This document shows positions 37,552-46,254 of a DNA stretch of 58,386 nt, piece after piece. A program made the position numbers and the translations under genes. The number at the start of each line of letters is the position of its first letter. Within the stretch, counting starts at the first letter, position 1. Source of the stretch: Segatella copri (lineage in GTDB: Bacteria > Bacteroidota > Bacteroidia > Bacteroidales > Bacteroidaceae); the NCBI RefSeq assembly GCF_019127135.1, contig NZ_JAHOEA010000024.1:1-58386 (forward strand), written 5' to 3'. The notes under the pieces are model-generated. The model was not told the origin of the DNA and ran no database searches. It worked only from the letters and a program-made list of their open reading frames with translations.

Positions 37552-40320
37552 ATGAAAAGATTATTTTCTATATGGATATTTACGTTAGTAGGGGTTGTGC
37601 AAATCTTTGCGCAACCCTTCGCGTTTGATTTTAGCTACGTGGGCTACCAGCAGAGCGAAAAGGAGATTCCGAATGCGGACGTTGTGGTCTTCGTGAAAAG
37701 GAAAGAAGGCGACCAAAGCGCTCGCATCCAGAAAGCTATCGACTTTGTTTCTGCCAGAAAAGTGGATAAGAAGACGGGACTTCGTGGTGCAGTCTTGCTC
37801 GACAAGGGCGTATTCGAACTCTCACAGCCACTTCGCATCCAGACTTCGGGCGTGGTGCTGAGAGGTACTGACCGCAATCAGACGGTGCTATATAAAAAAG
37901 GTGTAGACCGTGGGGCGGTGGTGTATCTGGAAAGCGAAAAGCAGATGCAGACGCTGGGCGAACCCATGAAACTGTCTGCTCCCTGGAAGTTGGGAGAGCG
38001 GAAGGTGACGCTGCCTGCCGGCTGCAAGATGGGCGATGAGATCCTGATTGTCCGACCTTCTACCAAGGAATGGATTCAGAAGATGGGCTGTGCTGACTTC
38101 GGTGCAGGCAAGGATCTGGGCTATTGGGGCTGGCATCCGGGAGAAATCGATGTGCGCTGGACCCGTAGTGTGGTTTCTGATGGAAAGGGAGGATTGCAGT
38201 TGGATGCTCCTTTATCCATGTCGCTCGGTCAGGATGATGCGGAATGCTTCGTTCAGCGCATCGCCGGTAATGACTGGCGCTTGAAGAATGTGGGTGTAGA
38301 AAATCTCACGATAGATTCTGAATATGATACTACCAATCCGAAGGATGAAAACCATGCCTGGGAGGGTGTATATATTAATAAGGTGAAAGATGGTTGGGTG
38401 AGAATGGTGAATTTCCGCCATCTGGCTGGTTCGGCTGTAGTAACCCAGCGTGATGCTTCCCGTATCACGGTAGAGGATTGCATTTCTCAGGCTCCTGTCT
38501 CAGAAATCGGTGGCTACCGTCGTCGCACCTTCCTCTGTATGGGCGAACAATGTCTGTTCCAGCGTTGCTATTCTGAACAGGGCATGCACGATTTTGTGGC
38601 TGGTCTCTGTGCAGCGGGTCCTAATGCCTTCGTACAATGTGATGGTTATGAATCGCTGGGTTATAGTGGTGCAGTGGGACCTTGGTGTACAGGATTGCTC
38701 TTCGATAATGTGAATATCGATGGCAACGACATCAAGTTCTGCAATCTCGGTCTCGAAGGCTACGGTATCGGATGGAATACAGCCAACAGCCTCGCTTACC
38801 AATGTACGGCTGCCGGAATCTTTGCCGACAGCATTCCTGATGGCAGCAACAACCATGTGTTTGCCTGTTGGGCGCAGTTTAACGGCTCTGGTGATTTCCA
38901 GCAATGTAACAATCATGCCAAACCATGGAGCCGCTTTGCCTCTCTTCTGGGGAAACGACTGGGTAGGGATGTCTCTGCCCAATGTCGTGTACTGGAGAGA
39001 GAACGCAACAATGTGAGCAACAATCCTACCTATGATGTGGCACAGAAGATGGTAGAGGAGGCTCGCAAACCTCGCATCACCATGCAGATGTGGATAGCAG
39101 ACAGCGCCCGGTTCATGGCTTCTGTTTCTCCTGTTAGGGCTATGGATGTGGATAAAATCAAGGAACGTTCTAAGAAAAAGGCGGATCTTGCCCATGCCGG
39201 GAAGCCTGTCTTCGCGATAAAGGAGGGTAAGATCATGGTGGCTGATACGCTGTTGAAGGGTGCAAGAATGAATACCCCTTGGTGGAACGGACGTGTTCGT
39301 TACTCGGCTTTCCCTAAGATTGCCGATGCCGTGACCCGTTTTGTGCCGGGAATGGAGGGACAGGGCACTACCACCCGTGTGGATAGTGTGGTGGCTCATC
39401 TTCGTGATAAGCATGTGGTGCTCTTCAATCAGAACTACGGCTTGTGGTATGACCGCCGCCGTGATGACCATGAACGTGTGCGCCGCCGTGATGGAGATGT
39501 CTGGGCTCCGTTCTATGAACAGCCTTTTGCCAGAAGCGGACAGGGCACGGCTTGGGACGGACTGAGTAAGTATGACCTTACAAAGTTGAATCCGTGGTAC
39601 ATCAGCCGCATTAAGGAAATGGCAGAAAAGGGAGCCAAGAATGGTTTGCTGGTTATCAACCAGCACTATTTCCAGCATAATATCCTGGAGGCAGGTGCCC
39701 ATTGGGTAGATTGTCCATGGCGCCCGGTCAACAATATCAATGGTACGGTGTTCCCTGAACCTGTTCCTTTTGCCGGTGATAAGCGTGTATGGATGGCTGA
39801 ATACTTCTATAATATAGATAATCCGGTGATGCGCCAGCTGCATAAGCAGTATATCATGAAGATGCTGGATGCCTTTGCTGATGAGCCGAACGTGATTCAG
39901 TCGATTGGCGAGGAATATACGGGCCCTTATCATTTTACGAAGTTCTGGTTGCAGACCGTTGCCGAATGGGAGGCTAAGACGGGCAAGCATGTCTGGGTGG
40001 CTTTGTCGTGCAACAAGGATGTGCAGGATGCCATCCTCCAGGATCCGGAGTTGAAAAAGGTGGTTGACATCATTCATATTGAACAGTGGTATTATACCCA
40101 GAAGGGACTTTATGCTCCTGAAGGAGGCAAGAATCTGGCACCTCGCCAGTATCAGCGTCGCCTTCGTCCGGGCAAGGTTACCTATGATGATGTCTTCAAG
40201 AGTGTGAGCGAGTATCGTCAGACTTATCCTGAGAAGGTTGTCATTTACAGTGGGGCTTCGGCACCCGAGAATGGCAAGGCGGTGATGGATGCCGGCGGCT
40301 CTTGCCCGAATGTGAAGTAA
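37552..40320 (+). CDS. Secreted beta-helix plus glycosidase-like barrel protein
   Basis: A 922-residue exported protein (MKRLFSIWIFTLVGVVQIFA). The N-terminal half (~40-500) is a right-handed parallel beta-helix of the pectate-lyase/polygalacturonase type (KGVFELSQPLRIQTSGVVLR, VENLTIDSEYDTTNPKDENH, VEDCISQAPVSEIGGYRRRT). The C-terminal half (~560-922) resembles a TIM-barrel glycosidase (HVVLFNQNYGLWYDRRRDDH, GLLVINQHYFQHNI, QSIGEEYTGPYHFTKFW, VDIIHIEQWYY); E in SIGEEYTG and E in HIEQWYY are candidate catalytic acids. This arrangement corresponds to proteins carried as DUF4955/DUF6298-like in databases (from memory). Last gene of the pectin PUL. Exact activity unknown. Confidence 0.72.
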   Translation: MKRLFSIWIFTLVGVVQIFAQPFAFDFSYVGYQQSEKEIPNADVVVFVKRKEGDQSARIQKAIDFVSARKVDKKTGLRGAVLLDKGVFELSQPLRIQTSGVVLRGTDRNQTVLYKKGVDRGAVVYLESEKQMQTLGEPMKLSAPWKLGERKVTLPAGCKMGDEILIVRPSTKEWIQKMGCADFGAGKDLGYWGWHPGEIDVRWTRSVVSDGKGGLQLDAPLSMSLGQDDAECFVQRIAGNDWRLKNVGVENLTIDSEYDTTNPKDENHAWEGVYINKVKDGWVRMVNFRHLAGSAVVTQRDASRITVEDCISQAPVSEIGGYRRRTFLCMGEQCLFQRCYSEQGMHDFVAGLCAAGPNAFVQCDGYESLGYSGAVGPWCTGLLFDNVNIDGNDIKFCNLGLEGYGIGWNTANSLAYQCTAAGIFADSIPDGSNNHVFACWAQFNGSGDFQQCNNHAKPWSRFASLLGKRLGRDVSAQCRVLERERNNVSNNPTYDVAQKMVEEARKPRITMQMWIADSARFMASVSPVRAMDVDKIKERSKKKADLAHAGKPVFAIKEGKIMVADTLLKGARMNTPWWNGRVRYSAFPKIADAVTRFVPGMEGQGTTTRVDSVVAHLRDKHVVLFNQNYGLWYDRRRDDHERVRRRDGDVWAPFYEQPFARSGQGTAWDGLSKYDLTKLNPWYISRIKEMAEKGAKNGLLVINQHYFQHNILEAGAHWVDCPWRPVNNINGTVFPEPVPFAGDKRVWMAEYFYNIDNPVMRQLHKQYIMKMLDAFADEPNVIQSIGEEYTGPYHFTKFWLQTVAEWEAKTGKHVWVALSCNKDVQDAILQDPELKKVVDIIHIEQWYYTQKGLYAPEGGKNLAPRQYQRRLRPGKVTYDDVFKSVSEYRQTYPEKVVIYSGASAPENGKAVMDAGGSCPNVK

Positions 40321-40348
40321 TAAGTAGAATATCATAAAAGTAGAGAAG

Positions 40349-40615
40349 ATGAAAATAATGATGATAACAGAATCTGTAAGAAATCTTTTATTGAATACCG
40401 ACTTCCTGGAGTCGGTATTCGGTTCTCCTATCGTAGAACCGGATGCCAACTCTGGGAGGCCGGCATCTTCTCGAAAGTTTGAGAAAATGTATCTTCCTGC
40501 CGAAATAGAGCAGGCAAAATATGTTCTTCTTCATCTTGACGAGATTTCGGGCTTGTTGTCTGAAACAGACATAGAAGAACTGAAAAATCGCATAAAAAGC
40601 CATTTGTACCCTTAA
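40349..40615 (+). CDS. Small hypothetical protein (88 aa)
   Basis: Not recognised. The translation begins MKIMMITESVRNLLLNTDFL and its second half (YLPAEIEQAKYVLLHLDEIS ... ELKNRIKSHLYP) is convincingly amphipathic and helical, which favours a real protein. No signal peptide. It starts 28 bp after the beta-helix gene. Odd: codons 16-24 lie in an 11-bp perfect hairpin (40393-40420), and overlapping minus-strand frames are also open, so a structured RNA or non-coding alternative cannot be excluded. Confidence 0.45.
   Translation: MKIMMITESVRNLLLNTDFLESVFGSPIVEPDANSGRPASSRKFEKMYLPAEIEQAKYVLLHLDEISGLLSETDIEELKNRIKSHLYP
40393..40420. other. Strong 11-bp hairpin inside a small ORF
   Basis: GAATACCGACT (40393-40403) and AGTCGGTATTC (40410-40420) pair perfectly across a 6-base loop TCCTGG. 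A weaker GATGCC / GGCATC pair follows around 40442-40467. No U-run, so not a standard terminator. Confidence 0.6.
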
Positions 40616-40695
40616 AATGGGAGGAAAAATACACTGAATACCAATTTTTCCCATTCATTTACCTGATTTTTCCTTAGAGTTTGCCGTATTTAGGC

Positions 40696-40703
40696 TACTT
40701 TTG
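40696..40703 (+). promoter_or_regulatory. -7 box (TACTTTTG) of the ECF sigma factor gene
   Basis: Exact TAnnTTTG box 30 bp before the ATG at 40733, followed by CACC. It suggests the sigma gene is read by the housekeeping sigma factor from its own promoter, not only from upstream. Confidence 0.75.
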
Positions 40704-40732
40704 CACCATCAACAAACAAAAGTACACCTAAG

Positions 40733-41305
40733 ATGAAAACAAACTACAATAGCATCCGAGAAAGAGAGGAAGCAGCACAGACGTTGCTCGCTGCCTATCG
40801 CCAAGGCGACCAGAACGCTTTCATGTCTTTATATGATATGTACGCGGAAATGTTGCTCAATTATGGTCTGTGTATTACATCAGACAAAGAACTTGTAAAA
40901 GATTGTGTACAAGATGTGTTTATCAAACTCATCTCTAAAAGCCAGGATTTACAAGTTACAAAGGTAACCTCTTACCTGCTCATTTCTCTCCGCAACAGAT
41001 TGTTGGATGAGTTTCGCCGCAAGAACTATATGACGGAGACTGCGGTGGAGGATATCCGTATCTCTACAACTGTAGAAGATGTGGAAAACTCTTATATCCT
41101 TGATGAAAGTTCGCTCAATAATGTTCGTAAGGTTCAGATTCTGATGAATGAGCTGACACCACGCCAGCGCCAGGTGTTCACCTTATATTATATAGAGCAG
41201 CGCAAATATGAGGACATCTGCGACATCATGCAGATGAACTATCATAGTGTACGCAACCTGGTACATCGTGGCATGTTGAAGTTGCGTGCAGCCGTAGCAG
41301 TATAA
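40733..41305 (+). CDS. ECF-type RNA polymerase sigma factor (orphan)
   Basis: A 190-residue sigma-70 family, ECF-type factor. Region 2 is visible (LYDMYAEMLLNYGLCITSDK, VKDCVQDVFIKLI, TSYLLISLRNRLLDEFRRK) and region 4 with its helix-turn-helix (LTPRQRQVFTLYYIEQRKYE, DICDIMQMNYHSVRNLVHRG). It directs RNA polymerase to a dedicated promoter set. No FecR-type anti-sigma gene or SusCD pair follows, so it is not the usual FecI/FecR arrangement; the next gene (ispD) is convergent. How it is kept inactive is not evident. Confidence 0.9.
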   Translation: MKTNYNSIREREEAAQTLLAAYRQGDQNAFMSLYDMYAEMLLNYGLCITSDKELVKDCVQDVFIKLISKSQDLQVTKVTSYLLISLRNRLLDEFRRKNYMTETAVEDIRISTTVEDVENSYILDESSLNNVRKVQILMNELTPRQRQVFTLYYIEQRKYEDICDIMQMNYHSVRNLVHRGMLKLRAAVAV

Positions 41306-41403
41306 ACTCTTCTGAAGGAGTTTGAGAGATGTTATTGGTAGACCCGAAATAGAGATTTGCACTTTAGGTTAATGATAATTTAAAATAGGTTTATTATAGT
41401 TAT

Positions 41404-41448
41404 AAAAAAAAGGCAGGGGACTCCGTGAGGAATCTCCTGCTTGTTTTT
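41404..41448. terminator. Bidirectional terminator between sigma factor and ispD
   Basis: GCAGGGGA (41413-41420) pairs with TCTCCTGC (41433-41440) with one G-T pair; an A run precedes and a T run follows, so it can work on both strands. Confidence 0.85.
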
Positions 41449-41468
41449 TTATGCCTTGTTGTTTCGCT

Positions 41469-42137
41469 TTACCCCAGCAAAGCTTCAGCTATCTTGATGT
41501 CGAATGGGGTAGTAATCTTGATGTTCTCACGATTACCCTCTACCATCGCAACCTGGCAGCCGAGACTTTCTACCACCGAAGCATCATCGGTAAACTGTTC
41601 CTTGTATTCCTGGTTGAAAGCCTGCTTTGCCAGACCGATGTCGAAGGTTTGGGGAGTCTGCACCACGCGGTAATCGCTGCGCAGCACGTTCTTTCCGCCT
41701 CCGTGCTGGTCAATATAGCGCAGGGTGTCGGTTACGGCATATACAGGGATAGCTGCATATTCTTCGCGAGCCGTCTCGAAACATTCCTCGATGACTTCTT
41801 TAGATACGAATGGGCGCACACCATCGTGAATGCCCACTACGCCATCTTCATCATCAGGAATGAGAGCCAGTCCGTTTTTGGATGACTGGAAACGGGTGTC
41901 GCCACCATTGGCTATCTGGTGTTTGATATCAAAATGTTGCTCCTCGCAGAGCTGGTGCCAGTATGCCTGCTGACTCTCCGGCAGAACCAGGATGATGTTC
42001 AATGCAGGGTCGTATTCATGAAAACGCTCTATGGTGCGCATCAGGATAGGCTTGCCCGCTACCGGCAAGAACTGTTTGGGAATCTCACTTCCCATGCGGA
42101 GGCCCTTGCCTCCGGCTACTATGATTACGTAATCCAT
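41469..42137 (-). CDS. ispD: 2-C-methyl-D-erythritol 4-phosphate cytidylyltransferase
   Basis: A 222-residue enzyme of the non-mevalonate isoprenoid pathway that joins CTP to methylerythritol phosphate. The nucleotide-binding start [20 protein letters not shown] with [12 protein letters not shown] is diagnostic, and [30 protein letters not shown] and TDDASVVE are the other conserved blocks. Full length for the family. Cytoplasmic housekeeping gene. It lies downstream of the DJ-1 gene on the same strand, 67 bp apart with a heptamer array in the gap; the two are not obviously linked in function. Confidence 0.96.
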   Translation of the reverse strand: MDYVIIVAGGKGLRMGSEIPKQFLPVAGKPILMRTIERFHEYDPALNIILVLPESQQAYWHQLCEEQHFDIKHQIANGGDTRFQSSKNGLALIPDDEDGVVGIHDGVRPFVSKEVIEECFETAREEYAAIPVYAVTDTLRYIDQHGGGKNVLRSDYRVVQTPQTFDIGLAKQAFNQEYKEQFTDDASVVESLGCQVAMVEGNRENIKITTPFDIKIAEALLG

Positions 42138-42143
42138 TTTTTA

Positions 42144-42178
42144 AGTGAAGAGTTAAAAGTGAAGAGTGAAGAATTCTA
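42144..42178. repeat. 7-bp-period array upstream of ispD
   Basis: AGTGAAG, AGTTAAA, AGTGAAG, AGTGAAG and AATTCTA follow one another from 42144. The wording is almost the same as the block inside the GH2 gene at 8534-8568. Confidence 0.75.
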
Positions 42179-42204
42179 ATCCTGCCTTTCTTCACTCATT
42201 GTTA

Positions 42205-42777
42205 TTATTTGCTTTTCATGAGATGATCATACATCATGCCATCCTGCAGGGCAGCCACAGTTTCCTTGCTTACGAAATAGCTCAATATCTTATAAGCGTA
42301 TGGGAGAGTTGCGGCAGGACCTTCGCCCGTAATCACGTTGCCGTCTTCCTGGAAGAGGGTGGCGGTATATTCGGTGTTCTCGCCGAAATATTGCTCGAAA
42401 CCAGGATAACAGGTAGCCTTCTTTCCTTCGAGAATGCCTGTGCTTGCCAGAACCATTGGGGCTGCGCAGATGGCACCGATTCGCTTGCCAGCCTTGTGCT
42501 GGGCGATGAGCGCCTGGCGTACACCTTCGTGCTTGTTGAGATTTGTACTTCCTGGCATTCCGCCTGGAATCATCAGCATGTCAGCATCTTCAAAGCTGGC
42601 AATATCCTCAAACTTCAGGTCAGCCTTGATGGTTACACCATGTGATGTTTCTACCCATTCTGTACCCGTTACACTTACTGTCTTGATGTCTACACCACCT
42701 CTGCGGAGGATGTCAACCGGAGCCAATCCTTCGATTTCCTCGAAGCCATTGGCAAGAAATTCATATACCTTAGCCAT
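42205..42777 (-). CDS. DJ-1/PfpI family protein
   Basis: A 190-residue protein of the DJ-1/ThiJ/PfpI superfamily. The nucleophile elbow is GAICAAPMVLASTG with C104, the conserved acid lies in NGFEEIE (residues 10-16), and MIPGGMPGSTNL is the glycine-rich loop. YajL/DJ-1-type members have been linked to protein and metabolite repair or oxidative stress protection, but no exact role can be assigned here. Cytoplasmic. Reads away from nadK, which has its own promoter. Confidence 0.9.
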   Translation of the reverse strand: MAKVYEFLANGFEEIEGLAPVDILRRGGVDIKTVSVTGTEWVETSHGVTIKADLKFEDIASFEDADMLMIPGGMPGSTNLNKHEGVRQALIAQHKAGKRIGAICAAPMVLASTGILEGKKATCYPGFEQYFGENTEYTATLFQEDGNVITGEGPAATLPYAYKILSYFVSKETVAALQDGMMYDHLMKSK

Positions 42778-42796
42778 AATTTATTTATTTTTTGTC

Positions 42797-42825
42797 TTGT
42801 TATTCAAATAATATGATTACCTTTG
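42797..42825 (+). promoter_or_regulatory. nadK promoter
   Basis: TTG at 42797-42799, an 18-bp spacer and TACCTTTG at 42818-42825 match the Bacteroidetes promoter pattern; the ATG is at 42861. Confidence 0.75.
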
Positions 42826-42860
42826 CAAAAGTAAGAATAATTATTGAAATAACAAAATAA

Positions 42861-43751
42861 ATGGCACAGCAACATTTAAAATTCGCAATATTTGGTAATG
42901 AATACCAGGCTAAGAAGTCGGCTTCGATAGAGAAAATCCTTCTTTATCTTGAAAAGAAGGAGGCTGAAGTTTATGTGGAGAATGCTTATTATGAGTTTCT
43001 TACCCGCGACCAGCATCTCAATGTGAAGGCGGCTGGGGTGTTCGAGGATTATAACTTTGATGTGGATTATGTCATCTCTATGGGTGGTGACGGTACTTTC
43101 CTGAAGGCGGCGAGCCGGGTGGGAGCCAAGGGTACACCTATCATCGGTGTGAATATGGGCCGGTTGGGCTTCCTTGCTGATGTGCTGCCTAGCGAGATAG
43201 AGTCGGCTCTGGACAGTCTTTATGCCGGTGAATGCCTGATAGAGGAGCATGCGGTGATTCAGGTGGAGGCAGAAGGGGGCATACTTGCCGGCAATCCGTT
43301 CGCCCTCAACGATATTGCCGTGCTGAAGCGTGATGATGCTTCGATGATTTCCATCCGTACGCAGGTAGATGGCGAATTCCTCGTCACTTATCAGGCGGAT
43401 GGTCTGATTGTTACTACGCCAACAGGTTCTACGGCATACAATCTCTCGAATGGCGGACCTATCATCATTCCGCAGAGTGGTAGCATCTGTCTTACTCCGG
43501 TGGCTCCTCACAGTCTGAACATCCGTCCTATCGTCATCAACGATACGGCTGTCATCACGCTCGATATCGAGAGTCGCAGCCATAACTATCTGGTAGCCAT
43601 CGATGGTCGTAGTGAGCGTATGACGGAGGAAACCCGCCTTATCATCCGAAAGGCTCCTCATAGCATCAAGATTGTGAAGCAGCGCAACCAGCGTTATTTC
43701 TCTACCTTGAGAGAAAAACTGATGTGGGGTGCTGACCAGCGCGAAAGATAA
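42861..43751 (+). CDS. nadK: NAD kinase
   Basis: A 296-residue NAD kinase that phosphorylates NAD to NADP. The catalytic GGDGTFLKA motif is at residues 75-83 (D77), followed by the conserved GVNMGRLGFLADV, FALNDIAVLKRD, YQADGLIVTTPTGSTAYNLS and SGGPIIIP-like block (NGGPIIIPQSG). Full length; cytoplasmic housekeeping enzyme. It is divergent from the DJ-1 gene and convergent with the amylase gene, separated from the latter by a strong terminator. Confidence 0.96.
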   Translation: MAQQHLKFAIFGNEYQAKKSASIEKILLYLEKKEAEVYVENAYYEFLTRDQHLNVKAAGVFEDYNFDVDYVISMGGDGTFLKAASRVGAKGTPIIGVNMGRLGFLADVLPSEIESALDSLYAGECLIEEHAVIQVEAEGGILAGNPFALNDIAVLKRDDASMISIRTQVDGEFLVTYQADGLIVTTPTGSTAYNLSNGGPIIIPQSGSICLTPVAPHSLNIRPIVINDTAVITLDIESRSHNYLVAIDGRSERMTEETRLIIRKAPHSIKIVKQRNQRYFSTLREKLMWGADQRER

Positions 43752-43780
43752 TTAGAATAAGAAAGATAATTAAAATAAGA

Positions 43781-43824
43781 AAAGAGGTATATCCCGAAGA
43801 CGAATCTTGGGTATACCTCTTTTT
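43781..43824. terminator. Bidirectional terminator between nadK and amylase genes
   Basis: AAAGAGGTATA (43781-43791) pairs with TATACCTCTTT (43812-43822), with A and T runs flanking. Just before it, GAAAGATAATTAGAATAA is repeated once with an 18-bp period (43744-43779). Confidence 0.88.
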
Positions 43825-43929
43825 CCTAACCTAAAACAACTAACTAGTAACCTTGTATGTACTAAAACTACCTTTAAAACAAACCTAAACCTAAAAACAT
43901 AAAATCAACTATTCTCTATTTTCGTATTC

Positions 43930-45951
43930 TTATCTGATAATCACTTTCTTTCCCTGATGGATGTAAACACCATGCTCTGCAGGTTTCTTACCCATTTTCA
44001 TACCGCTTAGCGTATACCATGCATTGTCTGTAGTTGTGGTATTGCTTATGGTTGGGGTTCCCGTGATGCCTGTTGGTGCCCAGATGGCGGTAACATCCTT
44101 GCAGGTGTATTTGCCATTACTCTGTGTAGTGGTAATCTCATAATACTTGGTGCTGTTGCCGGCATTCAAGTCTACGGTCTGCTTCTTGCCTGTTCCATTT
44201 CCCTGATTGAAGATGATGTTTACGATAGCATCCTTGCTTTTGATCTTGAAGTCCATATAGTACCACTTCTTTCCGTTCAGCGTTTTGGTTGCTGTAACAG
44301 CTGTACCTGGCCAGCCTTGTGTAAAGGTTTCGCTGGAATTCCATGCGTAGAAATACATGGCTGAACCCCAGTTGGTTACCTGGTCGGCATTGGCATATAT
44401 AGTGATGGTATATGGCTCGAATGCCTTGACGGTATAATTGTAGGTACGGATTCCTGTTACGGTTCCGTTGCTGAGCAAGCCAACCTTCAAGGTGCAGGTC
44501 TCATCTATGTTGATGGTGTTACCTGTAGCCACCTGCTTGCTCTTGGCTGTAGGGTCTGTGCCGTCAGTAGTGTATACCAGTTTGGCATTGCTGTTCTGAC
44601 TGACAGCTGTAAGCTTAGCCTTGAATCCTGCCTCATATTCGCCTGATGGAATGTTGCACCATGCGGTTTCTGCAGATTTAGAAAGATAATAACGGTAGTG
44701 GTATCCTTCGAGAATCTGTGTATAGTCGGCACCTGGAGTATATGCTTTGGTGTTGTTTCCTACAACCACGATGAGCTTAGCCTTGTTGCCAGTAGTCTCA
44801 TTGGCAAAGCATGTGGTCTGCGCCATCTTGTTGGTATAATTGCTCATGTTGGTGATGCCTGCAAGTTTGCGGGCTTCAATCATGCTCTTGATTTCCTGTT
44901 TGTAGGCTCTCCAGTGTGGCTGGAACACGCAAGGAGTTCCCGGCATGGCGAGCATATAGGCATTGGCTGCAAGCGTATCTCGCTTAAGAGGATCCAGCGG
45001 CTCATCTTTAGAACGGTATTGCATGTCGTGATTCTCTACGAATGTGATGGCATACTGACGGTAGGTTGCATCATGCATCAGGTTGTAATCGCTCTTCAAC
45101 TTCGACCAGTTTGGCGATGAAACAATCTTATTGTCTTTTATGCCTATTGCGTCACGAACATTATAACGGAACTGGAAGTCGAAGGCAGCGCTCTTCTTGT
45201 TGGTTTTGTTGATCCAGTTGATGATAGAAGGGTTTCCATCCCAATATTCACCCACAGAGAATTTTACACCTGTTGCATCATTGTAGTCAGCTACGTGAGA
45301 ACCACTGAATCCCTTTACCATGTCGTAGCGGAAACCGGTATATCCTATATCCTCCTTCAGGAATTTCAGATATGCCTTGATAATCTTCTGTACGTTCTCG
45401 CTCTTATGGTCAATATCACGGCATGCTCCAAAGTCGGTTCCCTCATCATAGTTATTGCTGAGGCTAACCCCGTCTTTTTTTGCCTGTGTTGCCGTACTTC
45501 CACCATCATCATTCTTGCAGATATCGGTAGACAACATCTGGTAGGTCACTCCCTTGTAGGTTTCTGCAGGGAAGGTATACCAGCCGTCTGTATTGCGATG
45601 ATTGACCACAACATCAGCTATTGCGCCTATGCCGTTGGCTTTGAACTTGGCAATCAGACTTCTGAGTTCAGCCTCAGTTCCGAATGAGGAGTTCTGGTTG
45701 AAATAATAATATGGCTTATAGCCCATCACCTTTGTGGTTTCGATGCATTTACCGCTTTGTGGAAGCCATACCAGGTCGATGAATCCTTTCATATCATCGG
45801 CTTGCTTCTCTAAAACAGTCCATTGGGAGTAGTCGTAAGAATCCCATGAGAATCCTTGCAGCATGACGCCATTGTAGTTGGCAGGCCAACCTTGTGCCAG
45901 CATGTTCATGCTTGCCAGTAAGGCGATGAGTGTAAAGTATATCTTCTTCAT
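43930..45951 (-). CDS. Secreted GH13 alpha-amylase with starch-binding module
   Basis: A 673-residue exported amylase. The start at 45951 gives the signal MKKIYFTLIALLASMNMLAQ. GH13 motifs: ADVVVNHR, GFRYDMVKGF (nucleophile D), VGEYWDG (acid/base E) and FVENHDMQ (third D). After the barrel (~20-400) come a beta-sandwich, a CBM26-like starch-binding module (ITIYANADQVTNWGSAMYFY ... GWPGTAVTATKTLNGKKWYY), and a T9SS-like tail (AWYTLSGMKMGKKPAEHGVY). It hydrolyses alpha-1,4-glucans at the cell surface or outside. Not part of a visible SusCD operon. A LacI-type palindrome lies upstream of its promoter. Confidence 0.93.
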   Translation of the reverse strand: MKKIYFTLIALLASMNMLAQGWPANYNGVMLQGFSWDSYDYSQWTVLEKQADDMKGFIDLVWLPQSGKCIETTKVMGYKPYYYFNQNSSFGTEAELRSLIAKFKANGIGAIADVVVNHRNTDGWYTFPAETYKGVTYQMLSTDICKNDDGGSTATQAKKDGVSLSNNYDEGTDFGACRDIDHKSENVQKIIKAYLKFLKEDIGYTGFRYDMVKGFSGSHVADYNDATGVKFSVGEYWDGNPSIINWINKTNKKSAAFDFQFRYNVRDAIGIKDNKIVSSPNWSKLKSDYNLMHDATYRQYAITFVENHDMQYRSKDEPLDPLKRDTLAANAYMLAMPGTPCVFQPHWRAYKQEIKSMIEARKLAGITNMSNYTNKMAQTTCFANETTGNKAKLIVVVGNNTKAYTPGADYTQILEGYHYRYYLSKSAETAWCNIPSGEYEAGFKAKLTAVSQNSNAKLVYTTDGTDPTAKSKQVATGNTINIDETCTLKVGLLSNGTVTGIRTYNYTVKAFEPYTITIYANADQVTNWGSAMYFYAWNSSETFTQGWPGTAVTATKTLNGKKWYYMDFKIKSKDAIVNIIFNQGNGTGKKQTVDLNAGNSTKYYEITTTQSNGKYTCKDVTAIWAPTGITGTPTISNTTTTDNAWYTLSGMKMGKKPAEHGVYIHQGKKVIIR

Positions 45952-46016
45952 AATTATCATTGTATTTTGTGATTATTATTTTATGTTTAATTGCAAGTTG
46001 TATTGTTATACGTTGG

Positions 46017-46050
46017 CAAAGTTACGATTTATTTCATTAGCTTGTTCAAA
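46017..46050 (-). promoter_or_regulatory. Amylase promoter
   Basis: On the minus strand TTTG (46047-46050) and TAACTTTG (46017-46024) are 22 bp apart, matching the Bacteroidetes promoter pattern; the start codon is at 45951. Confidence 0.65.
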
Positions 46051-46078
46051 AATTGATGCAAATCAAGCGATTTTCTTG

Positions 46079-46092
46079 TGCAAACGTTTGCA
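46079..46092. promoter_or_regulatory. LacI-family operator-like palindrome
   Basis: TGCAAACGTTTGCA is a perfect 14-bp palindrome with the central CG typical of LacI/GalR-family operators. It lies about 55 bp upstream of the amylase -7 box, so outside the polymerase footprint. Confidence 0.6.
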
Positions 46093-46192
46093 TTCCGGTG
46101 CGCTTTTCTTCTATTATATAATAAGGTATATGTAGCTTTAGAAGATAATTATTATTAAAAAACTGGAAAACATTTGGCGGTCTCGTTTTTTA

Positions 46193-46233
46193 TTGCGTAA
46201 TTTGCGTTGCGTAAAAAGCGCAATGAACGTTTG
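46193..46233 (+). promoter_or_regulatory. 14-bp-spaced TTGCGTAA sites over the ATPase promoter
   Basis: TTGCGTAA occurs at 46193-46200 and 46207-46214, 14 bp apart, with a further inverted CGCAAT at 46219. A TTTG at 46201-46204 and AACGTTTG at 46226-46233 with a 21-bp spacer form a probable promoter. Layout matches the TTTGCATAA array before the homologous ATPase stub at 4014. Confidence 0.6.
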
Positions 46234-46254
46234 TATAATGAATGATAACAAGAT

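Noticed and set aside
38500..40449. 649-codon minus-strand frame opposite the beta-helix protein
   Set aside because: Antisense shadow; sense frame has signal peptide and coherent beta-helix pattern.
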